Shown one piece after another: positions 33,459 to 41,530 of a DNA stretch of 64,000 nt. A model generated the notes under the pieces. It had not been told where the DNA came from, searched no databases, and was given only the letters and a program-made list of their open reading frames with translations. Each line of letters opens with the position of its first letter. Position 1 is the first letter of the stretch. Source of the stretch: Firmicutes bacterium UBA2116 (lineage in GTDB: Bacteria; Bacillota; Clostridia; Tissierellales; Sedimentibacteraceae). The translations under genes were made by a program, and so were the position numbers. The DNA is taken from NCBI GenBank assembly GCA_002331025.1, contig DCYG01000022.1:1-64000 (forward strand). The letters run 5' to 3'.

Positions 33459-34955
33459 ATGCAAGATACAACATTAAGGTTAATAGTGCTTATAGGTTAT
33501 TTACTTTTTCTAATGGGCGTTGGGCTTTATCAGGGTTCAAAGGCGAAGTCCTCTGCTGATTATAACATGGGCGGTCGTAACATACCTGGATGGGCGGCGG
33601 CTCTTTCTGAAAGAGCAACAGCAGAATCGGCATGGTGCCTTGTGGGTTTTCCGGGTTTTGCTTACTCAGCCGGATTAGTGACCATCTGGACAGCTCTCGG
33701 CTTAGCTCTGGGAAACATTATTGCTTGGACTGCAATAGCTAAGAGGATGCGAAAGGAAGCAGAACGCTACGATGCACAGACATATGTGGACTGGATCGCA
33801 AAAAGGCACAATAAGAGCAAGGCTGCGACTGTGGTACGTCTTGTGGGAAGCTTTATTATAATTTTTATGTTCGCGTTTTATGTTGAGGCGCAGATTATTG
33901 GCGGGGGTAAAACTCTTAATGCACTTTTTGGCTTGAATCCAACTACCGGTATTCTGCTTACGATGGCAATAATTGTACCCTACACTGTGTGGGGTGGCTT
34001 TCAGAGCGTTGTTTATACAGACTGTATTCAATCAATTATCATGATATTCACATTAGTCATAGTACCGATAATCGGAATTATTTACATAGCAAATGCTCCG
34101 GCAGGAACTGTTTATGCTCATTCGATAGTAGAAGCCCTGAAAATATCCGGTCCCACTTATAGCAACTGGTCCTATGGACTTAAGGGCATTTTGGCAGGTA
34201 TGGCCATAGCCAGCGAATTTGCCTGGATTATTGCTTACCTTGGAGGGTTACCGCATCTTACGGTTCGTTTCATGTCTATCAGAGATGATAAGCAGTATAA
34301 GATTGGCAGAAACATTGCTTGTATCTGGACTGTTGTAGGCTACACAGGTGCAGTCCTTATCGGTCTGGTAGGTCTTGCAATATTTGGACCTGGTGCTTTC
34401 AGTGACGCTGAATTGATTATGCCCACTGTTTGCTTAACGGTTCTGCCTCCTTTCCTGGCTGCGCTTTGTGTAACGGGAGCCATAGCAGCTATGATTTCAA
34501 CGGCAGACTCCATGTTAATCGTAACATCTTCTGAGTTTTGTGAAAATATTTTGAAGCCGGCAATTCTGAAAGGCAAATCCATTGAGCCGAAGAAGGAGCT
34601 TTTCATCTCCAGATGTGTTACGGTTGTGGTTGGTCTTGCAGCTACCGTTCTGCCGTTTATTATACCATCAAATATGATTCACAATATAGTATCATTCGCT
34701 TGGGCAGGCATGGGAAATCCTTTCGCCGTTGTTACTTGCTGCACCCTGTTTTGGGATAAGTACACAGGTAAGGCAGCTGTATGGACTATGGTTGTAGGCT
34801 TCCTTGGTACTGTTTTATGGCAGATTTCACCTATGAACGCATACTTGAATTCACGTCTTGTGGGTGTAATCCCTGCTTTGATCGCAGCTTATGTTGCAAC
34901 GAAGCTGACGTACAAAACAGACGGACATGATGCTGTGGAAATTACTGCAAACTAA
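33459..34955 (+). CDS. Sodium:solute symporter (SSS/PutP family)
   Basis: A 498-residue transporter with about 13 membrane helices. Early SSS marks are GVGLYQG, SSADYNMGGRNIPGW and the Na+-site region ERATAESAWCLVGFPGFAY. Later it has PYTVWGGFQSVVYTDCIQ and AAMISTADSMLIVTSSEF, the helix 8 sodium-site signature. PutP-like members take up proline, pantothenate, betaine or similar. In context it would import the cluster's substrate. AAGGAG precedes ATG 33459. Two hand-counted 60-base stretches are about 48% and 52% G+C, above neighbours. Confidence 0.9.
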   Translation: MQDTTLRLIVLIGYLLFLMGVGLYQGSKAKSSADYNMGGRNIPGWAAALSERATAESAWCLVGFPGFAYSAGLVTIWTALGLALGNIIAWTAIAKRMRKEAERYDAQTYVDWIAKRHNKSKAATVVRLVGSFIIIFMFAFYVEAQIIGGGKTLNALFGLNPTTGILLTMAIIVPYTVWGGFQSVVYTDCIQSIIMIFTLVIVPIIGIIYIANAPAGTVYAHSIVEALKISGPTYSNWSYGLKGILAGMAIASEFAWIIAYLGGLPHLTVRFMSIRDDKQYKIGRNIACIWTVVGYTGAVLIGLVGLAIFGPGAFSDAELIMPTVCLTVLPPFLAALCVTGAIAAMISTADSMLIVTSSEFCENILKPAILKGKSIEPKKELFISRCVTVVVGLAATVLPFIIPSNMIHNIVSFAWAGMGNPFAVVTCCTLFWDKYTGKAAVWTMVVGFLGTVLWQISPMNAYLNSRLVGVIPALIAAYVATKLTYKTDGHDAVEITAN

Positions 34956-34971
34956 GTGTAACAAAATTAAT

Positions 34972-35024
34972 TACAATTTTAGGATTAAGTGCAAAAAACT
35001 GAACCTAAAATTGTAGTTATTTAA
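34972..35024 (+). terminator. Hairpin between the symporter and dehydrogenase genes
   Basis: TACAATTTTAGG (34972-34983) pairs perfectly with CCTAAAATTGTA (35004-35015), then GTTATTTA. The weak T-run suggests partial termination or an mRNA-stabilising/processing structure within the long transcript. Confidence 0.5.
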
Positions 35025-35072
35025 AGACTTTCGGACTTTATGTAAGTACTATAAGATTATTAGGAGGGCAAA

Positions 35073-35381
35073 ATGCGAATAAAACAACATCCGGTACTAA
35101 CCAGTATTGTAAAAAAAGAGGTGGAGTTTACCTTCGAAGGAAAAACCTATAAAGGATATGAAGGTGAGCCCATAGCTGCTGCCTTGCATGTCAACGGTGT
35201 AAGGGTTTTAAGACATGATCATCGCCCAAGAGGTTTCTTTTGTGCAATTGGAAACTGTTCTTCCTGCTTGATGGAAGTTGACGGAGAACCAAATGTAAGA
35301 GTTTGTGTTGAAGAGTTAAGAGAAGGAATGGTTATTAAAATGCAAGAAGGAAAAGGAAAATTAAAAGGTGGTGAAGCATAA
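35073..35381 (+). CDS. [2Fe-2S] subunit of amine/opine-type dehydrogenase (HcnA/SoxX-like)
   Basis: A 102-residue ferredoxin-like protein of the Fer2_4 family. It starts VEFTFEGKTYKGYEGEPIAAALHVNGV (broken here) and has the Cys set FFCAIGNCSSC followed by a distal VCVEEL cysteine, the C-x4-C-x2-C...C plant-type cluster pattern. Close relatives are HcnA of hydrogen cyanide synthase and small subunits of dye-linked proline dehydrogenases and opine oxidases. It would carry electrons from the flavoprotein subunits encoded next. TAGGAGGG RBS. Overlaps the next ATG by one base. Confidence 0.88.
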   Translation: MRIKQHPVLTSIVKKEVEFTFEGKTYKGYEGEPIAAALHVNGVRVLRHDHRPRGFFCAIGNCSSCLMEVDGEPNVRVCVEELREGMVIKMQEGKGKLKGGEA

Positions 35382-36454
35382 TGTTACATACAGAGATAGC
35401 AATAATAGGCGGCGGACCGGCTGGAATGTGTGCGGCAATAGCTGCTGCAGGTCAGGGAGCGAGAGTGACCTTATTTGATCGCGGGAAGAGATTAGGCGGA
35501 CAATTAGTTAAACAAACACATAGATTTTTTGGTTCGGAAAAAGAATATGCAGGTATCAGAGGAATAGATATTGCAAAAATTTTATGTGATGAAGTAGAAA
35601 AAAATAAGTTAATAGACGTAAAAACTGATACAACGATACTTGCTATCTACAATGATGGTGTTATCACTTATGAAGAAGGAAAAAATTACAAGAGAATTAC
35701 AAGCGAAAAAACTATAATTGCTACAGGCGCTTCAGAAAAAATGCTTTTGTTCGAAAATAATGACTTACCCGGAGTATACGGTGCGGGAGCTGTTCAGACT
35801 TTAATGAATGAGCATATGATTGTACCGGGAAATAAAGTATTAATGATAGGTGCCGGAAATATAGGGCTTATCGTATCCTATCAATTAATGCAGGCCGGTG
35901 TAAAGGTGGAAGCTATTATAGATGCATCTCCAAATATAGGAGGATACTTAGTTCATGCTTCTAAAGTAAAACGTTTAGGTGTGCCCATACTTACTTCTCA
36001 TACAATAAAAAGAGCATTAGGAAAGGAATCTGTTGAGGGGGCAGTTATCTGCGAATTAGATGAAAAGTGGCAGCCTGTTTCGGGAACGGAAAAGGAATTA
36101 AATGTGGATGTAATATGCCTTGCAGTAGGATTATCTCCTCAAAGTGAACTGCTAAGACATACCGGCTGTGAAATGAAGTATATTCCAGGTCTTGGAGGAT
36201 ATGTTCCAATGCGGAATGAAAACCTTCAAACTACTGTTAATGGTATTTATGTTGCAGGAGATACGGCAGAAGTAGAAGAGGCAAGCAGTGCGATGGTTGA
36301 AGGAACAATAGCAGGTCTTTCAGCCGCAGAATCTTTAGGATATGGAAAAAATATTTCAGAATTGAAAAAAAGCTTTATAAATGATCTTGATAGTTTGCGA
36401 TCGGGTGCAGTAGGTGAAAAAATAAGATCAGGTATACAAAAACTGGGCTGTTAG
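35381..36454 (+). CDS. FAD/NAD-binding subunit of amine/opine-type dehydrogenase (HcnB/OoxA-like)
   Basis: A 357-residue pyridine-nucleotide-disulfide-reductase-fold protein. FAD loop IAIIGGGPAGMCAAIAA (residues 5-21), second nucleotide loop MIGAGNIGLIVSYQL (about 160-175), and IYVAGDTAEVEEASSAMVEG near the C-terminus. It matches the alpha subunit of HcnABC, octopine/nopaline oxidases (OoxA/NoxA) and archaeal proline dehydrogenase complexes. Relatives often carry a C-terminal BFD-type [2Fe-2S] domain; here that domain is a separate gene (36958). Confidence 0.88.
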   Translation: MLHTEIAIIGGGPAGMCAAIAAAGQGARVTLFDRGKRLGGQLVKQTHRFFGSEKEYAGIRGIDIAKILCDEVEKNKLIDVKTDTTILAIYNDGVITYEEGKNYKRITSEKTIIATGASEKMLLFENNDLPGVYGAGAVQTLMNEHMIVPGNKVLMIGAGNIGLIVSYQLMQAGVKVEAIIDASPNIGGYLVHASKVKRLGVPILTSHTIKRALGKESVEGAVICELDEKWQPVSGTEKELNVDVICLAVGLSPQSELLRHTGCEMKYIPGLGGYVPMRNENLQTTVNGIYVAGDTAEVEEASSAMVEGTIAGLSAAESLGYGKNISELKKSFINDLDSLRSGAVGEKIRSGIQKLGC

Positions 36455-36464
36455 GAGGTGCATT

Positions 36465-36956
36465 ATGTTTAAAAAAACCGGTGTGGCAACTAAAAATATG
36501 GTGGAGGAAAAGCTGCCGTCAAAAGAAATAAGAGAAAAGGGACCATATGCAATATTTGAGTGTTTTCAGGAAATTCCATGCAATCCTTGCTCAACCGTAT
36601 GTAAATCAAATGCGGTTAAAGACTTTGAAAATATAAATAATATTCCGGAAGTAGATTGTGAGAATTGTACGGGCTGTGCTTTATGTGTAAGCATTTGTCC
36701 GGGACTTGCTTGTTTTGTAATTGATGAAACATATTCAGATAATGAAGTTTTGATAAAATTGCCTTATGAGTTTTTACCTTTACCTGAAGTAAACAGCATC
36801 GTAAATGCTTTAGACCGGGAAGGAAGAGTTGTCGGTAAGGCTAAGGTTCTCAAGGTGCAAGACAATAAAAAACTTGATCATACCAATATAGTTACTATTT
36901 CAGTTCCTAAAGAAATATTTCTCGATGTCAGAAACATAGGATTGGAGGAGAAATAA
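36465..36956 (+). CDS. 4Fe-4S ferredoxin-type subunit of the dehydrogenase
   Basis: A 163-residue protein with a Cys-rich centre: an incomplete first motif EIPCNPCSTVCKSNAV and a full ferredoxin motif CENCTGCALCVSICPG. The C-terminal half (about 90-163) is a small beta-rich region, VVGKAKVLKVQDN...TNIVTISVPKE. I infer that it links the flavin subunits to a cytosolic electron acceptor such as ferredoxin or the membrane. Similar subunits occur in Clostridial proline-/opine-type dehydrogenase loci. GGAGGTG RBS. Confidence 0.8.
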   Translation: MFKKTGVATKNMVEEKLPSKEIREKGPYAIFECFQEIPCNPCSTVCKSNAVKDFENINNIPEVDCENCTGCALCVSICPGLACFVIDETYSDNEVLIKLPYEFLPLPEVNSIVNALDREGRVVGKAKVLKVQDNKKLDHTNIVTISVPKEIFLDVRNIGLEEK

Positions 36957-36957
36957 T

Positions 36958-37236
36958 ATGGATGAAAAAAATATATATTTATGTCGTTGCGAAAACTTTA
37001 CGTTGAAAGAATTACATGATCTGTTGGATTCCGGAATTACATCCATGGAAGAAATTAAGAGACTTTCCCGTGGAACTATGGGACCTTGTCAGGGAAAAAC
37101 ATGCAGAGATTTAATAGCTAAAGAAATTGCAAATTACCTAAATAAAGATATGTCAGAAATAGATATGCCTACTTATAGGGCTCCGGTAAAACCAGTTAAG
37201 CTCGGAGAAATTGCAGGAGGTAATAAAAATGCGTAA
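36958..37236 (+). CDS. Free-standing BFD-like [2Fe-2S]-binding protein
   Basis: A 92-residue protein with the Fer2_BFD pattern: YLCRCENFTLKEL at the N-terminus (C-x-C) and GPCQGKTCRDLIAKEIA (C-x4-C), with helices between. In HcnB- and NoxA-type enzymes this cluster-binding segment is fused to the FAD/NAD subunit. Here it is a separate gene, one base after the ferredoxin-type gene and overlapping the DAO-type gene by 8 bases, so stoichiometric coexpression is likely. The Pro-rich tail may dock it to the complex. Confidence 0.85.
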   Translation: MDEKNIYLCRCENFTLKELHDLLDSGITSMEEIKRLSRGTMGPCQGKTCRDLIAKEIANYLNKDMSEIDMPTYRAPVKPVKLGEIAGGNKNA

Positions 37237-38371
37237 AAAGGCAGATGTTGTTGTTATAGGCGGTGGGTCTATAGGTTGTTCAGTTGCCTATAACTTAGCT
37301 AAAAAAGGATTTAAAAATATTGTTTTACTGGAAAGAAAATATTTATCAAGTGGTTCGACAGGAAGGTGTGCTGCAGGAATAAGACAAATGTGGGGAACAG
37401 AAATGAATTGTCTTATTTCCAGAGGAAGTGCGGAAATTTTTAAAATATTAGGAGAAGAAACAGGCTTTGGTGATGTAGAATTCAGACAAAGCGGGTATTT
37501 GTTAACTACGTATGATCCATCGCAAACGGAAAGATTAAGAAAGAATCTTGCGGTTCAGCATAAATTAGGTATAAATTCTCATATGATTACTCCGAAAGAA
37601 GCAAAGGAAATAGTGCCTTATGTTAATACTGAAGGAATGGATGCTGCGTTTTTTTGCCAGGAGGATGGTCATATAAATCCATTTAAAGCAACATTTGCAT
37701 TTGCAAAAGGAGCACAGGATTTAGGGGTGGAAATAAGCAGGTATAATGCGGTAACCGATATTAAATATAAAGACAGGAAAATAACCTCGGTTGTTACGGA
37801 GGAAGGAGAAATTTTGACAGATGCAGTAGTCAATGCGGCTGGTGCATGGTGTAAAGAAATCGGTAAAATGATAGGCTTATCACATCCGGTTGAACCGGAA
37901 AGACATCAGATTTTAATTACTGAGCCGTTAGAAGAAATGATAGGTCCATTGGTTATGTCATTTGCTCATGACTCATATATACAGCAGGTTCCGCACGGCG
38001 GGTTCATAATGGGCTATGGAAATCCTGATGAGCCAAAAAAAATTAATTTTAATCATGACTGGAACTTCTTGGAGCAAATGGCCAAAAAGGCTGTTTTTCA
38101 GCTTCCTGTCTTAAAAGATGTAAGATTTGTAAGACAATGGGCAGGCCATTATGAAATATCTCCTGACGGTCAGCCGATTTTAGGTTCTGTACCCGAAATG
38201 GATAATTATTTTATGGCATTAGGATGCGGTAAAGGATTTATGCTATCACCGATGATAGGTAAACTGATAGCTGAAAAAATGGCTGGAGAAGTTACTTCAT
38301 TGCCGATTGATTCATTAAGCATTGAAAGATTTGCTAAAGGTGAATTAATTGTAGAAACAGGTGTAGTTTAA
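37229..38371 (+). CDS. FAD-dependent amino acid/amine oxidase subunit (DAO fold, HcnC/OoxB-like)
   Basis: A 380-residue DAO-superfamily flavoprotein. FAD loop VVVIGGGSIGCSVAYNLAKKG (broken here, residues 6-26), SGSTGRCAAGIRQMWG, then the substrate-domain strands. The C-terminal FAD contact has ISPDGQPILGSVPEMDNYFMALG and GKGFMLSPMIG. It should be the catalytic subunit, oxidising a C-N bond of an amino acid, sarcosine/proline-like amine or opine. I chose ATG 37229 because GGAGGTAAT precedes it and the product begins at the FAD strand. The beta-subunit homologues are HcnC, OoxB and archaeal PDH-beta. Confidence 0.88.
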   Translation: MRKKADVVVIGGGSIGCSVAYNLAKKGFKNIVLLERKYLSSGSTGRCAAGIRQMWGTEMNCLISRGSAEIFKILGEETGFGDVEFRQSGYLLTTYDPSQTERLRKNLAVQHKLGINSHMITPKEAKEIVPYVNTEGMDAAFFCQEDGHINPFKATFAFAKGAQDLGVEISRYNAVTDIKYKDRKITSVVTEEGEILTDAVVNAAGAWCKEIGKMIGLSHPVEPERHQILITEPLEEMIGPLVMSFAHDSYIQQVPHGGFIMGYGNPDEPKKINFNHDWNFLEQMAKKAVFQLPVLKDVRFVRQWAGHYEISPDGQPILGSVPEMDNYFMALGCGKGFMLSPMIGKLIAEKMAGEVTSLPIDSLSIERFAKGELIVETGVV

Positions 38372-38403
38372 TTCATAAAATAGATAGGAGTTGAGTTATT
38401 GTT

Positions 38404-38796
38404 ATGACTTTAAGGTTTGAGAACGAAACTTGTTCGGGATGCAAAGCTTGTCAGTTGGTATGTACTTTACATAATTTCAAAGAAATAAATCCATCAAAAG
38501 CTATGCTGAATGTTCATGGCAGGTTTCCGGCACCGGGAAAATATCATGTTGATGTTTGCAATCAGTGCGGTGAATGTGCCGAAGCGTGTCCCGTAGAAGC
38601 CATAAAGCTCGAAGATGGTACATACATTATAGATTATGATATATGTATCGAGTGCTTAATATGTGTTGATGTATGTCCCACAAATGTAATGAAGGTAAAT
38701 AAAGAAGATAATACTCCATATAAATGTAACAATTGCAGACAATGTGTGGAAATATGCCCAAGAGATGCTTTGATATTTGAACAGGAAGGAGCATAA
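38404..38796 (+). CDS. Four-cluster ferredoxin, electron-transfer partner of the aldehyde oxidoreductase
   Basis: A 130-residue protein with four cysteine motifs: CSGCKACQLVC, CNQCGECAEACP, CIECLICVDVCP and CNNCRQCVEICP, 16 cysteines and so probably four [4Fe-4S] clusters. Proteins of this type (HycB/AorA-like) are encoded directly before aldehyde:ferredoxin oxidoreductases in many anaerobes and pass on low-potential electrons. It lies 2 bases ahead of the AOR gene and 32 bases after the DAO-type subunit. The start could be ATG 38404 (TAGGAGTTGAG upstream). Confidence 0.88.
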   Translation: MTLRFENETCSGCKACQLVCTLHNFKEINPSKAMLNVHGRFPAPGKYHVDVCNQCGECAEACPVEAIKLEDGTYIIDYDICIECLICVDVCPTNVMKVNKEDNTPYKCNNCRQCVEICPRDALIFEQEGA

Positions 38797-38798
38797 AT

Positions 38799-40673
38799 AT
38801 GATATACGGATATGCGGGTACTACTTTAAGGATTGATTTAACTGATGAAAAGATAATTAAAGAGCCCCTGAAACAAGAATGGGTTGATGGATATATAGGC
38901 GGAAGAGGTTTTACCGCAAAAATATTGTTTGATGAAAATCCTCCTGATGTAGATCCCTATGACGAAGATAATATTTTCATAATAGCGATGGGACCATTGA
39001 GCGGACATCTTTTACCTGCAAGCGGAAAGACCCATTTCGGCACTAAATCCCCGGCTACCGGAGGATATGGCGACAGCAACATGGGCGGACATTTCGGAGT
39101 TAATATGAAATATGCAGGATATGACGTTATGATTTTAAAAGGTAAGGCAAAACAACAAAGCTATATCTTTATAGAAGATGATAATGTAGAAATAAGACCG
39201 GCAGAACAATATTGGGGCAAAGGTTCCACACAGGTAGAAGAAGAATTAAAAAAGGAACTTGGAGAGGACTTTCAAATTTTAACAATAGGACCGGCAGGTG
39301 AGAATCTTGTTAAATTTGCATGTATATCCCATGATTTTGGCAGGCAGGCAGGAAGAATCGGAATAGGAGCTGTTCTTGGCTCCAAGAATATTAAAGCAAT
39401 AGCAGTAAAGGGAACGAAAAGCATTCCTGTATTCGATCCCGCAGGACTTTTACAAAAGGGTAAAGAAACATACGCTGCATGCAGGGCAAAACCCGGATTT
39501 ACAGCATGGACTCCTCAGGGAACTGCCGGCATTACAGATTGGTGCAATAACGTAGGTGCTTTGCCCACAAGGAATTTTAAAACTTCATATTGCGATTATG
39601 CTGATAAAATAAATGGTCAGGCAATATTAAAAGAATTAAAGATAACCGATAAAGGCTGTTTCGCATGTCCTATACCATGCGGTAAATACGGATTTGCTAA
39701 AACCAAATTAGGTAATGCATATGTGGAAGGTCCTGAGTATGAAACATTATCCCTTCTTGGAAGTAATTGTGAAGTTAAGGATATACATGAAATTGCATAC
39801 TTAAACTATATTTGTGATGAATTAGGATTAGATACTTGTTCAGGTGGTGCTGTTGTAAGCTTTGCACTTGAATGTTATGAAAAGGGCTTAATTTCAAAAG
39901 AAGATATGGGAATGGATGTAAAATTCGGTGATTTGGAATCCATAGTACATATACTAAAAATAATAACAGAAAGAAAAGGCATTGGAAATGCTTTGGCAGA
40001 TGGAGTTAAGGCTGCCGCAGAAATAATCGGCAACGACAGTGACAAATTTGCAATACATGTTAAGGGTTTAGAATGGACCGGTTATGAAAGCAGAAATGCA
40101 CCTGGTATGATGCTTGGGTATATGACTGCTGATATAGGAGCACATCATGGCCGCTGCTGGGTTTTAGGCAATGACGTGGCAGGATCCGCTGATGCAGGCA
40201 ATGTAACTGATTTAATTACATCGAAGCAAAATACAACTACATTATCAAAGGCAAAGCATGAGCATGTGGTACCGATAGTTTTAAAAAGCCAGCATACCCG
40301 TCCGGCATTTGATATATTAGGAACATGCAGATTGCAATATATGGAAATAGGTCTTGAAACAGATTATTATGAGGATTTGTTCTATACAATTACAGGGAAA
40401 AAATTAAAATGGGATGAGTTATTAAAATTATCCGAAAAAATATGGACCTTAAACAGAATGTATAATTTTAGAGAAATCAGCGATTTTGGCAGAAAATATG
40501 ATTACCCGCCTGCAAGATTTTATGAAGAGCCAATACCTGACGGACCTAACAAAGGACATTTTATAGCATTAGACGTTATAGAGCAAATGCTTGACGAATA
40601 TTATTCTGCAAGGGGTTGGGATAATAATGGTTATCCAACCGAAGAAACCTTGATAAATTTTGGATTAGCTTAA
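38799..40673 (+). CDS. Tungsten-type aldehyde:ferredoxin oxidoreductase
   Basis: A 624-residue AOR-family enzyme oxidising an aldehyde to its carboxylic acid with a bis-pterin W (or Mo) centre. Family marks: YGYAGTTLRIDLTDEKI, GGRGFTAKIL, the pterin-binding MGPLSGHLLPASGKTHFGTKSP (broken here), GGYGDSNMGGHFG, and the [4Fe-4S] ligands CFACPIPC (about 286-293) plus a distal Cys (GTCRLQ, about 510). LGSNCEV and GLDTCSGG match the domain 2/3 substrate-channel region. The aldehyde is unknown; formaldehyde, glyoxylate or an amino-acid semialdehyde would fit the neighbours. Confidence 0.92.
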   Translation: MIYGYAGTTLRIDLTDEKIIKEPLKQEWVDGYIGGRGFTAKILFDENPPDVDPYDEDNIFIIAMGPLSGHLLPASGKTHFGTKSPATGGYGDSNMGGHFGVNMKYAGYDVMILKGKAKQQSYIFIEDDNVEIRPAEQYWGKGSTQVEEELKKELGEDFQILTIGPAGENLVKFACISHDFGRQAGRIGIGAVLGSKNIKAIAVKGTKSIPVFDPAGLLQKGKETYAACRAKPGFTAWTPQGTAGITDWCNNVGALPTRNFKTSYCDYADKINGQAILKELKITDKGCFACPIPCGKYGFAKTKLGNAYVEGPEYETLSLLGSNCEVKDIHEIAYLNYICDELGLDTCSGGAVVSFALECYEKGLISKEDMGMDVKFGDLESIVHILKIITERKGIGNALADGVKAAAEIIGNDSDKFAIHVKGLEWTGYESRNAPGMMLGYMTADIGAHHGRCWVLGNDVAGSADAGNVTDLITSKQNTTTLSKAKHEHVVPIVLKSQHTRPAFDILGTCRLQYMEIGLETDYYEDLFYTITGKKLKWDELLKLSEKIWTLNRMYNFREISDFGRKYDYPPARFYEEPIPDGPNKGHFIALDVIEQMLDEYYSARGWDNNGYPTEETLINFGLA

Positions 40674-40692
40674 AAAATTGAGGATTATGCCT

Positions 40693-40941
40693 ATGAAAGT
40701 TACTTTAAAGCTATCTGAAAGCTTATTATCAATTTATAAAGAAACAGAAAAACCATTACAAGAAATTATGGTGCTTAATTTAGAAAATCCATCTACCTTG
40801 CGAGAGATACTAATAAAAGCGGATATTAACCCATTAATGGTGCCAATGATAATCATAAAAAATCAAAGATGCAAATCTTTAGATTATTTAATTAAGAATG
40901 ATGAAACAATTACCCTGATAGGTCCCTTAGCAGGGGGATAA
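40693..40941 (+). CDS. MoaD/ThiS-like sulfur carrier protein
   Basis: An 82-residue beta-grasp protein ending in the diagnostic Gly-Gly (IGPLAGG). The C-terminal carboxylate is adenylated and thiocarboxylated to deliver sulfur for the pterin dithiolene. Such genes commonly trail AOR genes, supplying the tungstopterin cofactor. I start at ATG 40693, 9 bases after GAGG; ATG 40687 is possible. It is the last gene of the sigma-54 cluster. Confidence 0.8.
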   Translation: MKVTLKLSESLLSIYKETEKPLQEIMVLNLENPSTLREILIKADINPLMVPMIIIKNQRCKSLDYLIKNDETITLIGPLAGG

Positions 40942-40992
40942 GCAATTACCGGGGATTTCATCATTTGCAAGAGTAAAAATATGGGAATAAAC

Positions 40993-41021
40993 TTGACAAT
41001 GTTTTTTAGTTAAGTTATAAT
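40993..41021 (+). promoter_or_regulatory. Consensus promoter of the antisense RNA
   Basis: TTGACA at 40993-40998 and TATAAT at 41016-41021 with 17 bases between: a perfect sigma-A promoter pointing right, towards the convergent toxin gene. No ORF follows it, only a short RNA-like stretch ended by a terminator. Confidence 0.8.
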
Positions 41022-41027
41022 TAATTT

Positions 41028-41116
41028 AAATAAAAGGAACTGCCGAATAAACGGTCAGCTCCCATGAGTTGGTTAAAATAACCGCATCAGTTTAGGGACT
41101 ATGGCGGTTATTTTTA
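41028..41116 (+). ncRNA. Putative antitoxin small RNA of a type I toxin-antitoxin locus
   Basis: A transcript of about 90 nt is predicted between the promoter at 40993 and the terminator at 41075-41114. It contains no ORF of note and runs convergently to the toxin gene, sharing its terminator. The 5' part (GGAACTGCCG...ACGGTCAGCTCCC) resembles the toxin mRNA leader (GGAATTGCC...ACGGATAGG...GCTCCC). That is the layout of Fst/par and Clostridial type I systems with shared repeats. RNA ends are inferred. Confidence 0.6.
41075..41114. terminator. Shared bidirectional terminator of toxin mRNA and antisense RNA
   Basis: AAAATAACCGC (41075-41085) and GCGGTTATTTT (41104-41114) form a perfect 11-bp stem, followed by TATAC on the plus strand after an in-stem T-run. 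It can stop transcripts from both directions. Confidence 0.8.
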
Positions 41117-41147
41117 TACTCCGGTTTCCCTTTTATGTATAAAAAAA

Positions 41148-41237
41148 TTATTTAGACTTGTCTTTAGACAAGGCAATAATTGATACTATCAGTGCTCCGA
41201 ATGCAAACATACATATCAAAGCTTCATAAGTAACCAA
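41148..41237 (-). CDS. Small hydrophobic holin-like toxin (type I TA)
   Basis: A 29-residue peptide: MVTYEALICMFAFGALI followed by VSIIALSKDKSK. The YEAL start, single membrane helix with Met/Phe-Gly, and charged KDK tail are typical of the small 'putative holin-like toxin' family of Firmicutes. Start is TTG 41237 after an excellent SD (GGGAGGTGAT). CTCCC-CGAAAA-GGGAG folds that SD into a hairpin, which would restrain translation until regulated. It probably inserts in the membrane and depolarises the cell when not silenced. Confidence 0.75.
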   Translation of the reverse strand: MVTYEALICMFAFGALIVSIIALSKDKSK

Positions 41238-41297
41238 ATTATCACCTCCCTTTTCGGGGAGCCAACCGCCTATCCGTCATGGCAATTCCTTTGACAA

Positions 41298-41326
41298 ATT
41301 ATACCATAATGTTACATTTAATTCAA
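41298..41326 (-). promoter_or_regulatory. Promoter of the toxin mRNA
   Basis: On the minus strand TTGAAT (41326-41321) and TATAAT (41303-41298), spacing 17. The leader of about 55 bases then contains the GGAATTGCC-ACGGATAGG block found in two other places (45933-45990, 47040-47096). Confidence 0.7.
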
Positions 41327-41405
41327 TATATTTTAAACACTTTAAAAAAATGTTTCATATGCAATACTCAGAGCTTAGCAGTAAATTTTAAATTATTGAA
41401 ATCAA

Positions 41406-41434
41406 TTGCAAAAATATGAAAAATATGGTATTAT
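41406..41434 (+). promoter_or_regulatory. Promoter-like sequence before the peptidase remnant
   Basis: TTGCAA (41406-41411) and TATTAT (41429-41434), 17 bases apart. A good RBS (AGGGGGA) and ATG at 41521 follow, but that frame stops after 13 codons, in keeping with a decayed gene. Confidence 0.5.
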
Positions 41435-41530
41435 TTAAGTGTAATATTGTTCAAAAACACACAAATTTTTATTGATAGGATTTTATATTTTATAAATATC
41501 ATAAGATTAGGGGGAAATATATGCGTATAA

